From positions 4,997,354 to 5,030,740 of the forward strand of contig CP070717.1 of the NCBI GenBank assembly GCA_020350445.1: a stretch of 33,387 bases of DNA. The letters run 5' to 3'. A program made the translations under genes and the position numbers. Position 1 is the stretch's first letter. Each line of letters begins with the position of its first letter. This DNA is from Acidobacteriota bacterium (GTDB lineage Bacteria; Acidobacteriota; UBA6911; RPQK01; JAPXNP01). Shown in pieces: positions 16,676-25,012 of this stretch. A model generated the notes under the pieces. The model worked only from the letters and a program-made list of their open reading frames with translations. It had not been told where the DNA came from and searched no databases.

Positions 16676-17002
16676 TCTCTGTCCTTAAGTCTATCCAGCC
16701 GCAGAAAGCGGCGTCTCAGTTCTGAAACGGTATTGTAACACCGGGTTTTGAAGACCTCTCCCACCAACTCCATTTACAAGGATGACGAATTTGACAAACT
16801 GGTTTCTTTGAAGGCTAAGTTCTCTTCGAACCCCAAGGTCACACAGGTTCTTCCCCCGATATCGGGCCTTAATGCTGCTAATTTCTTGCGCCGCCCTTAG
16901 GAGAATCCCTGTTCTCTGATAAAATCCTGCAGAGTTCAAGAATTCGAGCAGTCCTCTTGCGGAAACGTTCCACTGTCTCGACGTAGTTTCGGAAACGAAC
17001 TA
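16676..17002. other. Divergent intergenic region between def and the MCE operon
   Basis: These 327 bases lie between two divergent operons. On the minus strand a TACAAT -10-like box (16732-16737) could serve def, but I find no good -35. On the plus strand a promoter candidate is listed separately. A perfect 12-base palindrome CCCGATATCGGG lies at 16855-16866 and could be an operator. A minus-strand frame at 16691-16939 resembles no family and is not called. Confidence 0.5.
16897..16925 (+). promoter_or_regulatory. Candidate promoter of the MCE transporter operon
   Basis: TTAGGA (16897-16902), a 17-base spacer and TAAAAT (16920-16925) lie about 75 bases before the mlaE start. The -10 is good and the -35 weak. 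It lies 30 bases downstream of the CCCGATATCGGG palindrome. Confidence 0.4.
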
Positions 17003-17761
17003 ATGCAACCTCTTTATCGCGCACTTCAGGAGATTCAGGATTTTACGCTGCTGGCGGTGAAGTCGATCTCCAACCTGTTCAAGACTCCAAGGTATTTCCA
17101 GGATACCTTTCAGCAGATGGATGCGATCGGTGTGAGTTCCCTTTCGATCATCATCCTGACGGGATTCTTCACAGGTGGAGTACTGGCCCTCCAGTCTTCG
17201 AAGTCACTCCAGTCATTCGGAGCAGTCAACCTGACGGGGCAATTGGTGGCCCTGTCCCTGATTCGGGAGCTGGGTCCCGTCTTGACAGCACTGATGATCG
17301 CTGGCCGGGTTGGATCGGGTATCGCTTCAGAGCTGGGCTCCATGATCGTCACCGAACAAATCGATGCAATGCGCGCTCTGGGTACGGATCCGACCAAGAA
17401 GCTGGTAACTCCTAGAATGGTAGCTTGTACGACGATGGTACCCCTCCTGACTGTGATGGCGGACCTTTTTGGCCTGATCGGAGGCTGGATCGTCGCGTTC
17501 TACACTCTCCGGCTGAATACGAACCTGTATTGGAGTACGGCCTTGCGCTCAATCGAGTACATCGATGCACTCGAAGGACTGCTCAAACCGATCGTCTTCG
17601 GTTTTATCGTCGGAATGATTGGCTGCTACTTCGGCCTCCGAACGACAGGTGGCACCCGAGGAGTGGGTGAATCGACGACGCAGGCTGTTGTCTTCGCCTC
17701 GATCACCGTGATTGTCTGTGACTTCTTCCTCAGCAAGATCATCCTGGAGCTACGGTTTTGA
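17003..17761 (+). CDS. mlaE: MCE/Mla-type ABC transporter permease
   Basis: A 252-residue inner-membrane permease of the MlaE/YrbE/TGD1 family, which moves phospholipids between inner and outer membranes together with an MCE protein and an ATPase. The family hallmark is clear: LIRELGPVLTALMIAGRVGSG followed by ASELGSM, TEQIDAMRALG and a proline-containing coupling segment TDPTKKLVTPR. Five to six hydrophobic stretches follow an amphipathic N-terminal helix. Its TGA overlaps the TTG start of the ATPase (TTGA, 17758-17761). It is the first gene of a four-gene plus-strand run. Substrate direction cannot be read from sequence. Confidence 0.95.
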   Translation: MQPLYRALQEIQDFTLLAVKSISNLFKTPRYFQDTFQQMDAIGVSSLSIIILTGFFTGGVLALQSSKSLQSFGAVNLTGQLVALSLIRELGPVLTALMIAGRVGSGIASELGSMIVTEQIDAMRALGTDPTKKLVTPRMVACTTMVPLLTVMADLFGLIGGWIVAFYTLRLNTNLYWSTALRSIEYIDALEGLLKPIVFGFIVGMIGCYFGLRTTGGTRGVGESTTQAVVFASITVIVCDFFLSKIILELRF

Positions 17762-18552
17762 ACGGGATTCGATTCGAGACAGTCAGCAAATCGTACGATG
17801 ACCAGGTCGTATTGGACAGGTTTTCGATGTCGGTGGAAACAGCCGAGATGAAGATCATCCTGGGCGGAAGTGGCTCGGGGAAGTCAACGATCCTGAAGAT
17901 GGTCCTCGGACTGATTCGACCCGACAGTGGATCGATAACGGTAAGTGACCAGTCGATCAATGAACTGGATGAAGAAGAGCTGATGCCCTTGCGGTCGAAG
18001 ATTGGCATGGTGTTTCAGGAAGGCGCGCTTTTTGACTCCTTGACGGTGGCGGAGAATGTCTCTTACCGGCTGAGGGAACAGAAGTCCGGGAGTGAGGAAG
18101 AGATCCGGGCGATTACTGAGGAGGTACTCGGTTTTGTCGGCCTGGGGGATGCGATCGACAGGATGCCTTCGGAGTTGTCCGGAGGGATGAAGCGACGTGT
18201 AGCCATCGCTCGTGCCCTGGTGGGCAACCCTTCGATCATGTTGTACGATGAGCCCACTGCGGGGCTCGATCCGATCACGAGCCGGACGATCTGTGAATTG
18301 GTCATGCGACTTCGAGATCTCGAGCAAGTCACGACGATATTTGTGACTCATGACTTAAAATCAGCGATGACGATGGCCTCGGAGAAAGCGTTCCGGGAGG
18401 AAAACGGTGAAGTGCAGTTTCGGAGAACACCGAACGGATCAAATGGCAACACGGGTTTTATCATATTGGAGAGTGGTCGGACCCTGCTCGAAGGTCAACG
18501 AATCGACCTTGAGCGGACCGATGATACATATATCAGGGAATTTCTAGATTGA
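17758..18552 (+). CDS. mlaF: MCE/Mla-type ABC transporter ATP-binding protein
   Basis: A 264-residue ATPase with Walker A GGSGSGKST (36-44), Q-loop FQEGALFDSLT, signature LSGGMKRR (140-147), Walker B IMLYDE (160-165) and H-loop H198 in FVTHDLKSA. The GALFDSLTVAENV and LSGGMKRRVAIARAL wording is typical of MlaF rather than importers. After the H-loop, an extra stretch of about 25 residues (about 212-235, rich in E, R, N and G) separates the core from the last strand and FLD end. The start is TTG, overlapping the mlaE stop as TTGA, which suggests translation by re-initiation. Confidence 0.93.
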   Translation: MNGIRFETVSKSYDDQVVLDRFSMSVETAEMKIILGGSGSGKSTILKMVLGLIRPDSGSITVSDQSINELDEEELMPLRSKIGMVFQEGALFDSLTVAENVSYRLREQKSGSEEEIRAITEEVLGFVGLGDAIDRMPSELSGGMKRRVAIARALVGNPSIMLYDEPTAGLDPITSRTICELVMRLRDLEQVTTIFVTHDLKSAMTMASEKAFREENGEVQFRRTPNGSNGNTGFIILESGRTLLEGQRIDLERTDDTYIREFLD

Positions 18553-18562
18553 GGACTAGCGA

Positions 18563-19969
18563 ATGAGTGCCAGAAAAGGCCCCAGCTTAGCTGAACTCCG
18601 GGTTGGCATATTCGTGGTGGTGGCATGTGCGATTCTCGCACTGGCTATTTTCGCGATCGGCTCACAGGTCGGCCTGTTCGAACACCAGTTTCGAGCGATC
18701 ACATATCTCAACAACATCTCAGGCCTCAAGCCGGGGGACGTCGTTCTTCTGGGTGGTGTCGAGGTGGGAAATGTTGACCAGGTCCGGATCACACTTTCGG
18801 ATGAAATCCCCAGTACGGCCCGGAATGACCAGATTCTGCGTCGTGTTCAACAGTATCGATCCGAAATTGACATCCTTCAGACCGCGTTAGCCGAGACAGG
18901 GTCACGCCTCGAAGAGGCACGGACAGAACTCCAGCAACGACTGCAGCAGGTGCCGGATACCGCACCGGAGCTCGTTCCAATCCGAAGTCGCATTACGGAC
19001 CTGGAAAGGAAGACACGTCAACAGGAAGATGACATATCCGAGTTCGAGAGAGACATCGATAACGAGATGTCGAATCTCCAGAACATTGAAGTCCTGATGC
19101 GCATCAACTCCGAGTATCGCAGCTGGATACGGGCCGACAGCAGTATTTCGCTGGGTTCCATCGGCCTGCTCGGTGACAAGTACATTGAGATCTCGATGGG
19201 ACGCACCGATGAGCCGTCCCCAGAGACCACCATCCTGGTCGAGAGCTGGCTGGGAGACTCCGACGTCAGCGTGATTGTGGTGACCGGTACCCAGCAGGCA
19301 TCTTTCGCAGAGTTGATCACCGGGGCAAATGACATCCTGGCTAATTTTGAAACACTTTCCGACCAGTTCCAGGACATTATGCGCAGTTTTGAACTCGGCC
19401 AGGGAACGGTAGGTAAATTCATCACCGACCCCTCTTTCTACAACAACCTGAACAAGACGGTGGAGAACGCCAACAAGACGATGGAGAGCATCCGCTCGCT
19501 GACCAGTAACATCGGTGACGGCGGTGGAACCCTGGGCCGACTCATAAACGATGAAGAGCTCTATCAGGACATCTCCTCGGCGGTGGCCAATCTCGAAGGT
19601 ACCCTCGCAAAGATCAACGCGGGGGAGGGGACCTTGGGAAAGTTGATCAACGAGCCCTCTATCTATGACAATGCCAACCAGGTGATTGCCGATGTCAGCG
19701 AGGTCACCCGGCGTATCAAATCGGGTGAAGGCACCCTCGGGCAGCTCTCGACCGATGATCGCCTTTACGTGTCATTGCGTGAATCGACAGAAGAGTTGTC
19801 GGCAATTCTGAAAGATGTGCAAGACGGGAAAGGAACGCTCGGGAAGCTGGCCAAGGATGAAAAACTCTACGGCAGTATCAACGATGCTTCGGCCGAGATT
19901 GTTAAACTACTCTACGATTTTCGACAGGATCCCAAGAAATTCCTGACGATCAAGTTTGAACTCTTCTAG
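18563..19969 (+). CDS. MlaD-like MCE protein with helical insertion and C-terminal repeats
   Basis: A 468-residue periplasmic lipid-binding protein with one N-terminal transmembrane helix (about 14-36). The MCE domain appears in two halves: FRAITYLNNISGLKPGDVVL with GGVEVGNVDQV (about 43-76), then IEVLMRI...ADSSISLGSIGLLGDKYIEIS (about 175-211). Between them lies an inserted stretch of about 95 residues (80-174) that looks like a helical hairpin: heptad-like E/L/Q/R segments (88-128 and 141-172) joined by a proline-rich turn. After residue 240 come five repeats beginning at 279, 320, 354, 388 and 422, each led by a GEGTLGKLI.D..LY-type motif. MCE proteins form hexameric rings or tubes carrying lipids to the outer membrane. 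It starts 10 bases after mlaF. Confidence 0.93.
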   Translation: MSARKGPSLAELRVGIFVVVACAILALAIFAIGSQVGLFEHQFRAITYLNNISGLKPGDVVLLGGVEVGNVDQVRITLSDEIPSTARNDQILRRVQQYRSEIDILQTALAETGSRLEEARTELQQRLQQVPDTAPELVPIRSRITDLERKTRQQEDDISEFERDIDNEMSNLQNIEVLMRINSEYRSWIRADSSISLGSIGLLGDKYIEISMGRTDEPSPETTILVESWLGDSDVSVIVVTGTQQASFAELITGANDILANFETLSDQFQDIMRSFELGQGTVGKFITDPSFYNNLNKTVENANKTMESIRSLTSNIGDGGGTLGRLINDEELYQDISSAVANLEGTLAKINAGEGTLGKLINEPSIYDNANQVIADVSEVTRRIKSGEGTLGQLSTDDRLYVSLRESTEELSAILKDVQDGKGTLGKLAKDEKLYGSINDASAEIVKLLYDFRQDPKKFLTIKFELF

Positions 19970-19980
19970 GACAGATAAGC

Positions 19981-20592
19981 ATGATATCGGAAAAAATTGG
20001 TGATGGTGCTCAAGTTCTCCTTCGAAAGATCATCTCCTTTTTGATCTTTCTTCATATCCGCCCCAACCACCTGACGTTTATAGGTTTCTTGATGAGCATC
20101 GTGGTGGCCTACATCTTCGCGACGGGCCAGTTCAAGCTGGCCGGAGTCATGCTAATCGTTGCGGGACTGTTTGACATGGTGGATGGCATGGTGGCTCGCA
20201 AGCTCGGGGAAGTCACTCCTTTTGGAGCCTTCTTTGACTCCATCATGGATCGTTACTCCGATCTCGTGATGTACCTTGGTCTGGTGATCTACTACGGTCA
20301 GGCCGGGCGGAACAACTATGTTGTCCTCGTGGGGATCGTCATGATGGGTTCGGTTCTGACCAGTTATGCCCGGGCTCGGGCTGAATGCCTGATCCCGAAG
20401 TGCAAGGTGGGCTTTCTGGAACGACCGGAACGGATCGTCCTGCTTCTCATCGGCTCCTTCTATTTCATGGACCCGATTCTCTGGGTGATTGCTGTAATCT
20501 CCAACTGGACCGTCGTTCACCGCATCCTCTATACGCGGGCCGAGTTGAAAGGGAAGAGATCGGTGGTGAACTGGGTGGAAAACGAAGGCTAG
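19981..20592 (+). CDS. CDP-alcohol phosphatidyltransferase family protein
   Basis: A 203-residue integral membrane enzyme. The eight-residue CDP-alcohol motif is complete: D65, D68, G69, A72, R73, G82, D86 and D90. It binds two metal ions and joins a CDP-linked lipid to an alcohol acceptor. The SYARARAE segment and GFLERPERI near residues 122-145 are typical of the phosphatidylinositol-phosphate/archaetidyl-type and related PgsA-like subgroup; the acceptor cannot be fixed. About six hydrophobic segments are visible. It follows the MCE gene after 11 bases, tying lipid head-group synthesis to lipid transport. It converges on the LolA-like gene. Confidence 0.9.
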   Translation: MISEKIGDGAQVLLRKIISFLIFLHIRPNHLTFIGFLMSIVVAYIFATGQFKLAGVMLIVAGLFDMVDGMVARKLGEVTPFGAFFDSIMDRYSDLVMYLGLVIYYGQAGRNNYVVLVGIVMMGSVLTSYARARAECLIPKCKVGFLERPERIVLLLIGSFYFMDPILWVIAVISNWTVVHRILYTRAELKGKRSVVNWVENEG

Positions 20593-20616
20593 CCGGAAGG
20601 GGTTCTCCGAGCCAGA

Positions 20617-21300
20617 TCAGCCTCCGATGATCTTGGTGTCTTTGTCCAACTTCACCTTGAAAGAGCCCTTCGAGATCTTCGCATTGAGCTCGATATTGGA
20701 AAAGCGTATCAACAGGTGATCTTCGGTTGGCTCAACCAGCTTCTGCTGAACAGGCACCCAGATACCGGGGTCAATCCAGAGCTCGATTCGAGTGAAGAAA
20801 GCCCCGACCTTGTCAGACTTCGGTTTCAGCTGCAGGCGATGGCAGTTCGTCCCCTCGACCGCTTCATCACCCAGGTATTCGATGTCGTAAGTCTCTTTGA
20901 GCATCGCGGAATCCGATCCAAATCCGAGCAGCAGGAATTCCGCTTTATCACCATGCTTACCCAGTTGATAGCGCTGGGCCTGTTTGATGGCGGGTTCATA
21001 GAATGTGACTTCGCCTTCACGAATGACCAGTGAATTATTGGTGGGTCGGGTGATATCCTTCCGCAAATAGACCGTTTCGGCCCGGAGAAAAAGGAGTGTT
21101 CCCTCCTCGCCCGCATCATACTCCTCGATGATATCAGTCCATTTCTTCTGCTGGATATCGGCCTTCATGCTTTTGAGCGTCTTTCCCACGGCCTCCATCT
21201 TGCTGAGGATCTGATCGAGATCAGCGCCGGAGACAGACCCGCAAAACACTACCAGGCACCAAACGAAGATCCAACCGACTCTTACCTTGAAGTTTTGCAT
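20617..21300 (-). CDS. LolA-like periplasmic outer-membrane lipoprotein carrier
   Basis: A 227-residue protein with an N-terminal export signal (hydrophobic 9-24, cleavage near SVSGA) and no lipobox, so probably soluble in the periplasm. The mature part has LolA features: an opening amphipathic helix (DLDQILSKMEAVGKTLKSMK), long beta strands such as FLRAETVYLRKDI, an EGEVTFYEPAIKQAQRYQLG segment and FTRIELWIDPGIWVPVQQKL near the end, comparable to the LolA/DUF4292 fold. LolA accepts lipoproteins from LolCDE and carries them to the outer membrane. It is the last gene of the minus-strand Lol-like set. A GTG three bases upstream is an alternative start. It could carry another lipid. Confidence 0.8.
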   Translation of the reverse strand: MQNFKVRVGWIFVWCLVVFCGSVSGADLDQILSKMEAVGKTLKSMKADIQQKKWTDIIEEYDAGEEGTLLFLRAETVYLRKDITRPTNNSLVIREGEVTFYEPAIKQAQRYQLGKHGDKAEFLLLGFGSDSAMLKETYDIEYLGDEAVEGTNCHRLQLKPKSDKVGAFFTRIELWIDPGIWVPVQQKLVEPTEDHLLIRFSNIELNAKISKGSFKVKLDKDTKIIGG

Positions 21301-21343
21301 CACTAATTCTTTTAGATTGATGATCGAACGAATTGTTGCGGCC

Positions 21344-21625
21344 CTAATCCGGCTTTTGGGGGTTGGAAGCGTCCAGTTGAGCTCTCTGCTTCACCACGTC
21401 ACTGCCCTCAGGATCCTGAGCGACAGCCGTTTCCCCCTTTACAGAACTCTCGAGACGACTCTCCGTTTCGGGCGCTTGTTCGAAGTAGGATCCATCGAAA
21501 ACCGATTTCGGAGTGAGAAATATGAAGGCCAGGATTACAGCACAGGCGATATCGTACTGCCAACTTCCCCGCTGGTATCTCCAGAAAATGACCCTTCCGA
21601 CTGCATGGAGAAAGCCTCTTTGCAT
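21344..21625 (-). CDS. Small membrane protein of the Lol-like set, hypothetical
   Basis: A 93-residue protein with an N-terminal RVIFWRYQRGSWQYDIACAV segment leading into one hydrophobic helix (AVILAFIFLTP, about 27-40), then a charged, probably disordered tail rich in E, D, Q and S. The ATG at 21623-21625 lies one base after the ATPase stop, so the two are likely coupled. It is flanked by the LolD-type ATPase and the LolA-like gene. I recall similar proteins with a QYDh...LAFIFLTP core beside LolA-like genes in acidobacteria, but cannot name a family. Membrane topology, tail outside or inside, is unresolved. Confidence 0.75.
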   Translation of the reverse strand: MQRGFLHAVGRVIFWRYQRGSWQYDIACAVILAFIFLTPKSVFDGSYFEQAPETESRLESSVKGETAVAQDPEGSDVVKQRAQLDASNPQKPD

Positions 21626-21626
21626 A

Positions 21627-22373
21627 TCAGCCCGTGGTCTGCTCGATTGGATAGACAAGATTCTTGACCCGATTCAGCACGCGACCGTCCCGCATCTCCA
21701 TCATCCGAGAGGCGACCGATGCCGCTTCGGGATCATGGGTGATCATCACGATCGACTGCTTATATCTCTGATTCAGGTCCTGTAGCATCTGGAGAACCAT
21801 CTGGGAGTTCTCTGAATCCAGATTACCTGTGGGTTCATCGGCCAACAGAATCGCGGGCCGATTGATCACCGCGCGGGCAATCGCGACCCTCTGCTGTTCA
21901 CCACCCGACAGTTCGGAGGGTCTGTGGTGCAGTTTCCCTTCCAGACCGAGCATCTCCAGGATCTCACGCACGGTGGAATCACTTCCCCGTCCCTGGCCAT
22001 TCCCGTGAATACGCCGGGCAAGCTCGATATTCCCCTCCGCACTCAGCGTAGGAAGAAGATTGAACCGCTGAAAGACAAACCCGATCTTCTTGCGGCGAAC
22101 CTCGGTCCGCTTGGCATCACCGACCTTCGCCAGGTCTACACCTTCGATCTTCACCGATCCGGTTGTCGGAGTTAACAGTCCACCGATGAGATGGAGGAGG
22201 GTTGATTTCCCACATCCGCTGGGTCCCATGACCGCGAAGAATTCCCCTTCCTTGACCGTCATATCGACGCCGCGAAGGGCTGGAACTTCAACCTTGCCCA
22301 CCCGATAAACCATCTGCAGGTTTTCGGTGACTACAATATCTTTTCGCTGGCTCATGCCAATAGTTTTACTCAT
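21627..22373 (-). CDS. LolD/MacB-type ABC transporter ATP-binding protein
   Basis: A 248-residue ATPase of the MacB/LolD/FtsE group. It has Walker [10 protein letters not shown] (50-58), a Q-loop in [19 protein letters not shown], signature [14 protein letters not shown] (155-168), Walker [17 protein letters not shown] (175-190) and a His in MITHD. GFVFQ.FNLLP and DEPTGNLD are the markers that separate this group from importers. It pairs with the FtsX-type permease upstream, whose last eight bases it overlaps. Two starts are possible, at 22373 and six codons later. The window's second such ATPase (mlaF) belongs to a different transporter. Confidence 0.93.
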   Translation of the reverse strand: MSKTIGMSQRKDIVVTENLQMVYRVGKVEVPALRGVDMTVKEGEFFAVMGPSGCGKSTLLHLIGGLLTPTTGSVKIEGVDLAKVGDAKRTEVRRKKIGFVFQRFNLLPTLSAEGNIELARRIHGNGQGRGSDSTVREILEMLGLEGKLHHRPSELSGGEQQRVAIARAVINRPAILLADEPTGNLDSENSQMVLQMLQDLNQRYKQSIVMITHDPEAASVASRMMEMRDGRVLNRVKNLVYPIEQTTG

Positions 22374-23457
22374 AACCCAGTGCTCTTACCGGATCCAGCT
22401 GTGCGGCCTTTACGGCCGGATACAATGCACCCAACGACCCTCCCGCCAATGCCAGAGCTGCAGCCGCCAAACGCCAGTAGGCGGGTATATAGACCGGCAT
22501 ACTCGGAAAGGTCACCAGAATAAGCTGGATCGCTATGAAAGTCAAAATAAAGCCTAATACAACACCTAAAACACAAATCAGAATCGACTCCTTCAGGATC
22601 GATTGCACGATATACATTTTAGAAGCACCCAGAGATTTCAAGATACCGATCTCCCGGGTCCTCTCCGTAATTGTACTGTACATTGCAAGCAGGACGATCA
22701 GAAAACTGATCACAACAGAAATCGCAACAATCGCCGTCAGGAACTGTTTGAAGACCGGCGTATTCGCCGCCATGATCTCCTGTAATTCCGATGTCTTCGT
22801 GATCTTGTAATGGGGCATCCGTTCATTCAAGCGTTTGAACACTTCCTCGGAGGATTCGCCATCCTTGACCCGAACAAAGAACATCGTCGCCTTATCCGGC
22901 GCACCAATCATCTCCTGGAGCGTCTGCATCGGCATCAAAACACGCGCGGCGGTACCCTGCTCAAACACTCCTGAGATCACAAAATCATTCCCCAGGATTT
23001 CCAGGGTGTCGCCGACGGACACGGCTCGCGAACGAGCATAGATCGTATCCACCACCACCTGCTTCGGCTCAGTAAAGAGTTCACCATCCACAAAGCGCAG
23101 AGTGGTGTTGACGCTCAGAAAGCTCTCCTTCTCGATCCCAAAGACGATATGAAACTTGTCATTGAGGAACTTGACCAGGATGGGCGCCGCAGCCTCCACC
23201 CCATCGACCGTCTCAATCACCTTCTGAATCTTGACGGGAAGCGTTCCGCTATTGAGCGCCAGGATCAATGACGCATCGGGCGGCTGAACCATGAAGTCGC
23301 CACCAACCCGCCTGGTCCGCTCAGCGGTATCGGTCAACTGTCCATAAGTCAGCCCAACACTGACCAGGATGAGTACGACTCCTACCGAGATCGCCAGCAT
23401 ACTGACGATTGTCCGCGTCGGTCGCTGCAAGAGATTCGAATAGATATGTTTAATCAT
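22366..23457 (-). CDS. FtsX/MacB/LolC-E-type ABC transporter permease
   Basis: A 363-residue permease with the four-helix MacB/LolCE topology. TM1 is near the N-terminus (about 16-36), then comes a periplasmic MacB-PCD-like domain of about 200 residues and three helices in the FtsX domain. The latter carries the coupling segment [19 protein letters not shown] and ends [19 protein letters not shown], both diagnostic. The set has only one permease, so it would work as a homodimer, as in LolF-type systems, rather than as a LolC/LolE pair. The start ATG at 23457 is preferred to an upstream TTG. It lies 9 bases after the LolB-like lipoprotein gene and shares an overlap with the ATPase gene. Confidence 0.92.
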   Translation of the reverse strand: MIKHIYSNLLQRPTRTIVSMLAISVGVVLILVSVGLTYGQLTDTAERTRRVGGDFMVQPPDASLILALNSGTLPVKIQKVIETVDGVEAAAPILVKFLNDKFHIVFGIEKESFLSVNTTLRFVDGELFTEPKQVVVDTIYARSRAVSVGDTLEILGNDFVISGVFEQGTAARVLMPMQTLQEMIGAPDKATMFFVRVKDGESSEEVFKRLNERMPHYKITKTSELQEIMAANTPVFKQFLTAIVAISVVISFLIVLLAMYSTITERTREIGILKSLGASKMYIVQSILKESILICVLGVVLGFILTFIAIQLILVTFPSMPVYIPAYWRLAAAALALAGGSLGALYPAVKAAQLDPVRALGYE

Positions 23458-23466
23458 GACTATCAA

Positions 23467-24363
23467 CTACTTCTTCAATCTATCTTCAACTACGACCAGT
23501 TCAGAACCGGCCGGCTGCTTGACCTGAAATGCATCTGCTCTCAGTTCACGATTCAGGCGAACCCCTTCGGGATCGATCTGAAACGTGATCGTATACCTCT
23601 CGATGGGACGCTCGATGGCGACCGTACTCGCAACCTGCTTCTCTCCGGCAGGGAACGCCGTCCCATATCGGATCTGGCTTGAAACCACTCCGCCGTGATA
23701 GTACTGCTGCCTCCTGATCTCCATACGACTGCGCTCGATCCAGACCTTCCGGACCAGTTCGAGTACCGGAGACCCCTCCTGAAGTCGCAATACACCCAGC
23801 ACGTAATACTTGTACTGGCTGTCCTGCTCTTCTTCAAGGTAATACTTGTAAGAAGCTCCATCCAGAGGAACCGGTTCAATCAGAATACCTTCGAGAATAT
23901 GCGACGGTCGTACGTTGTAGACCGGATTCTCTTCATCCGGTTCGACGTCCGTCCGTCCGGTCACAAACTGGTTCCTCGACGGAATCCAGATCTGAAAACG
24001 TTCATCCCTGGCCGCCATGACCAGTACAGAAGAACTGGTCAAGGGATTCAATATGTTTACGAAGATCGAACCGGGCGCCTCGGCGACCAGATAACCCTTG
24101 GCCTGGCGGTACTTTTCCAGGTACCCATCTTCAATCGAACCACCCGTGAACTCAACCTGGAACTTCGCAACGGTCAAGCTGTCAACCCCGGAATAGCGCT
24201 GGTTAACCAGTTCGACCAGTTCCGGAAGCGTCGCGGTCTGGGCCTCGGTGTAGGCCACAGGGGCCTCGAAGACCCGGCGCTCCTTCACGGCACTGCACGA
24301 GATCCCAGCCAGGATCACCAGCAGAACACCAACTGAATTCAAAGTTCGTTTCACCACCGTCAT
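23467..24363 (-). CDS. LolB/DUF4292-like lipoprotein
   Basis: A 298-residue predicted lipoprotein. The signal peptide runs to GISC, with the lipidated Cys at residue 23 and Ser next, which by the E. coli rule would favour outer-membrane sorting. The mature part resembles LolA/LolB/DUF4292 proteins: a leading helix (TLPELVELVNQRYSGVDSL), long strands such as YRQAKGYLVAEAPGSIFVN, NPLTSSSVLVMAARDERFQI and WIPSRNQFVTG, and the closing EIRRQQYYHGGVVSSQIRYG. Sitting in the same set as a LolD-type ATPase, LolC/E-type permease and LolA-like carrier, it is a candidate outer-membrane receptor. Its ATG lies one base after the DedA stop. Confidence 0.78.
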   Translation of the reverse strand: MTVVKRTLNSVGVLLVILAGISCSAVKERRVFEAPVAYTEAQTATLPELVELVNQRYSGVDSLTVAKFQVEFTGGSIEDGYLEKYRQAKGYLVAEAPGSIFVNILNPLTSSSVLVMAARDERFQIWIPSRNQFVTGRTDVEPDEENPVYNVRPSHILEGILIEPVPLDGASYKYYLEEEQDSQYKYYVLGVLRLQEGSPVLELVRKVWIERSRMEIRRQQYYHGGVVSSQIRYGTAFPAGEKQVASTVAIERPIERYTITFQIDPEGVRLNRELRADAFQVKQPAGSELVVVEDRLKK

Positions 24364-24364
24364 A

Positions 24365-25012
24365 TCACACCGACTCTGGCTCCACGCCTTTGCGGTTCAT
24401 CCGCTTCATCACCATGAACGTGACAACCGAGAGCCCGATGAAACCGACCAGGATCAATCCCACCATGCTCAGATTGTGCTCGATGAACTCCTTCGCCACT
24501 TCTCCATAGAGCACCGCCAGTATTCCCCACATGAGGTAGCGAACCGTCCGGCCGGCAGCAGTCGCCAGCAAAAACTTCTGAAATGGGAGCCGGAACACGC
24601 CCGCCGACAAGACGAAGACCTTGAACGGAGTCGGCGGCGGCAGAATGGAGGGGATCAAGATAGCCCAGATTCCCCATCGAGAGTAGGTCTCCCGCATCTG
24701 TTCGAGTTTTTGCCGCCTCGCCTTCTTCTCCATGAAACGGCCTCCACGCCTGCCTACCCAGTACAGGATTGAACAACCAATCACTGAGCCAATCACGGTC
24801 ATCAAGACGTAATAGCCCATCGTTTCCCAACTCTTCCCCGTTGAAAGGACAACGATCAGGAGATCGTTCCCCTCCGGGACAGAAAGAAACGACGAATCCG
24901 CCAAGGCAATCAACATGAGCCCCGGACCACCCATCGTATCGGCAAGCCCGTACAGGAAGGCTCCCACGGCATGCAACCAGTCCGTCAGGGATTTCCCCAA
25001 TGCGATCAACAT
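24365..25012 (-). CDS. DedA/VTT-domain membrane protein
   Basis: A 215-residue polytopic protein of the DedA/SNARE-associated (VTT) superfamily. The family features are ADSSFLSVPEGNDLLIV (re-entrant segment with the conserved acidic residues), GCSILYWVGRRGG, and SILPPPTPFKVFVLSAGVF with the proline-rich re-entrant loop, followed by AGRTVRYLMWGILA. Members include lipid scramblase or flippase proteins that recycle undecaprenyl phosphate or phosphatidylethanolamine; this sub-branch (YqaA-like) is less well defined. It is the first gene of the minus-strand Lol-like set. Its ATG follows an AGGA about 10 bases upstream. Confidence 0.88.
   Translation of the reverse strand: MLIALGKSLTDWLHAVGAFLYGLADTMGGPGLMLIALADSSFLSVPEGNDLLIVVLSTGKSWETMGYYVLMTVIGSVIGCSILYWVGRRGGRFMEKKARRQKLEQMRETYSRWGIWAILIPSILPPPTPFKVFVLSAGVFRLPFQKFLLATAAGRTVRYLMWGILAVLYGEVAKEFIEHNLSMVGLILVGFIGLSVVTFMVMKRMNRKGVEPESV

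Noticed and set aside
16691-16939. 82-codon minus-strand frame in the def-mlaE gap
   Set aside because: No motif, and it covers likely promoter elements on both strands.
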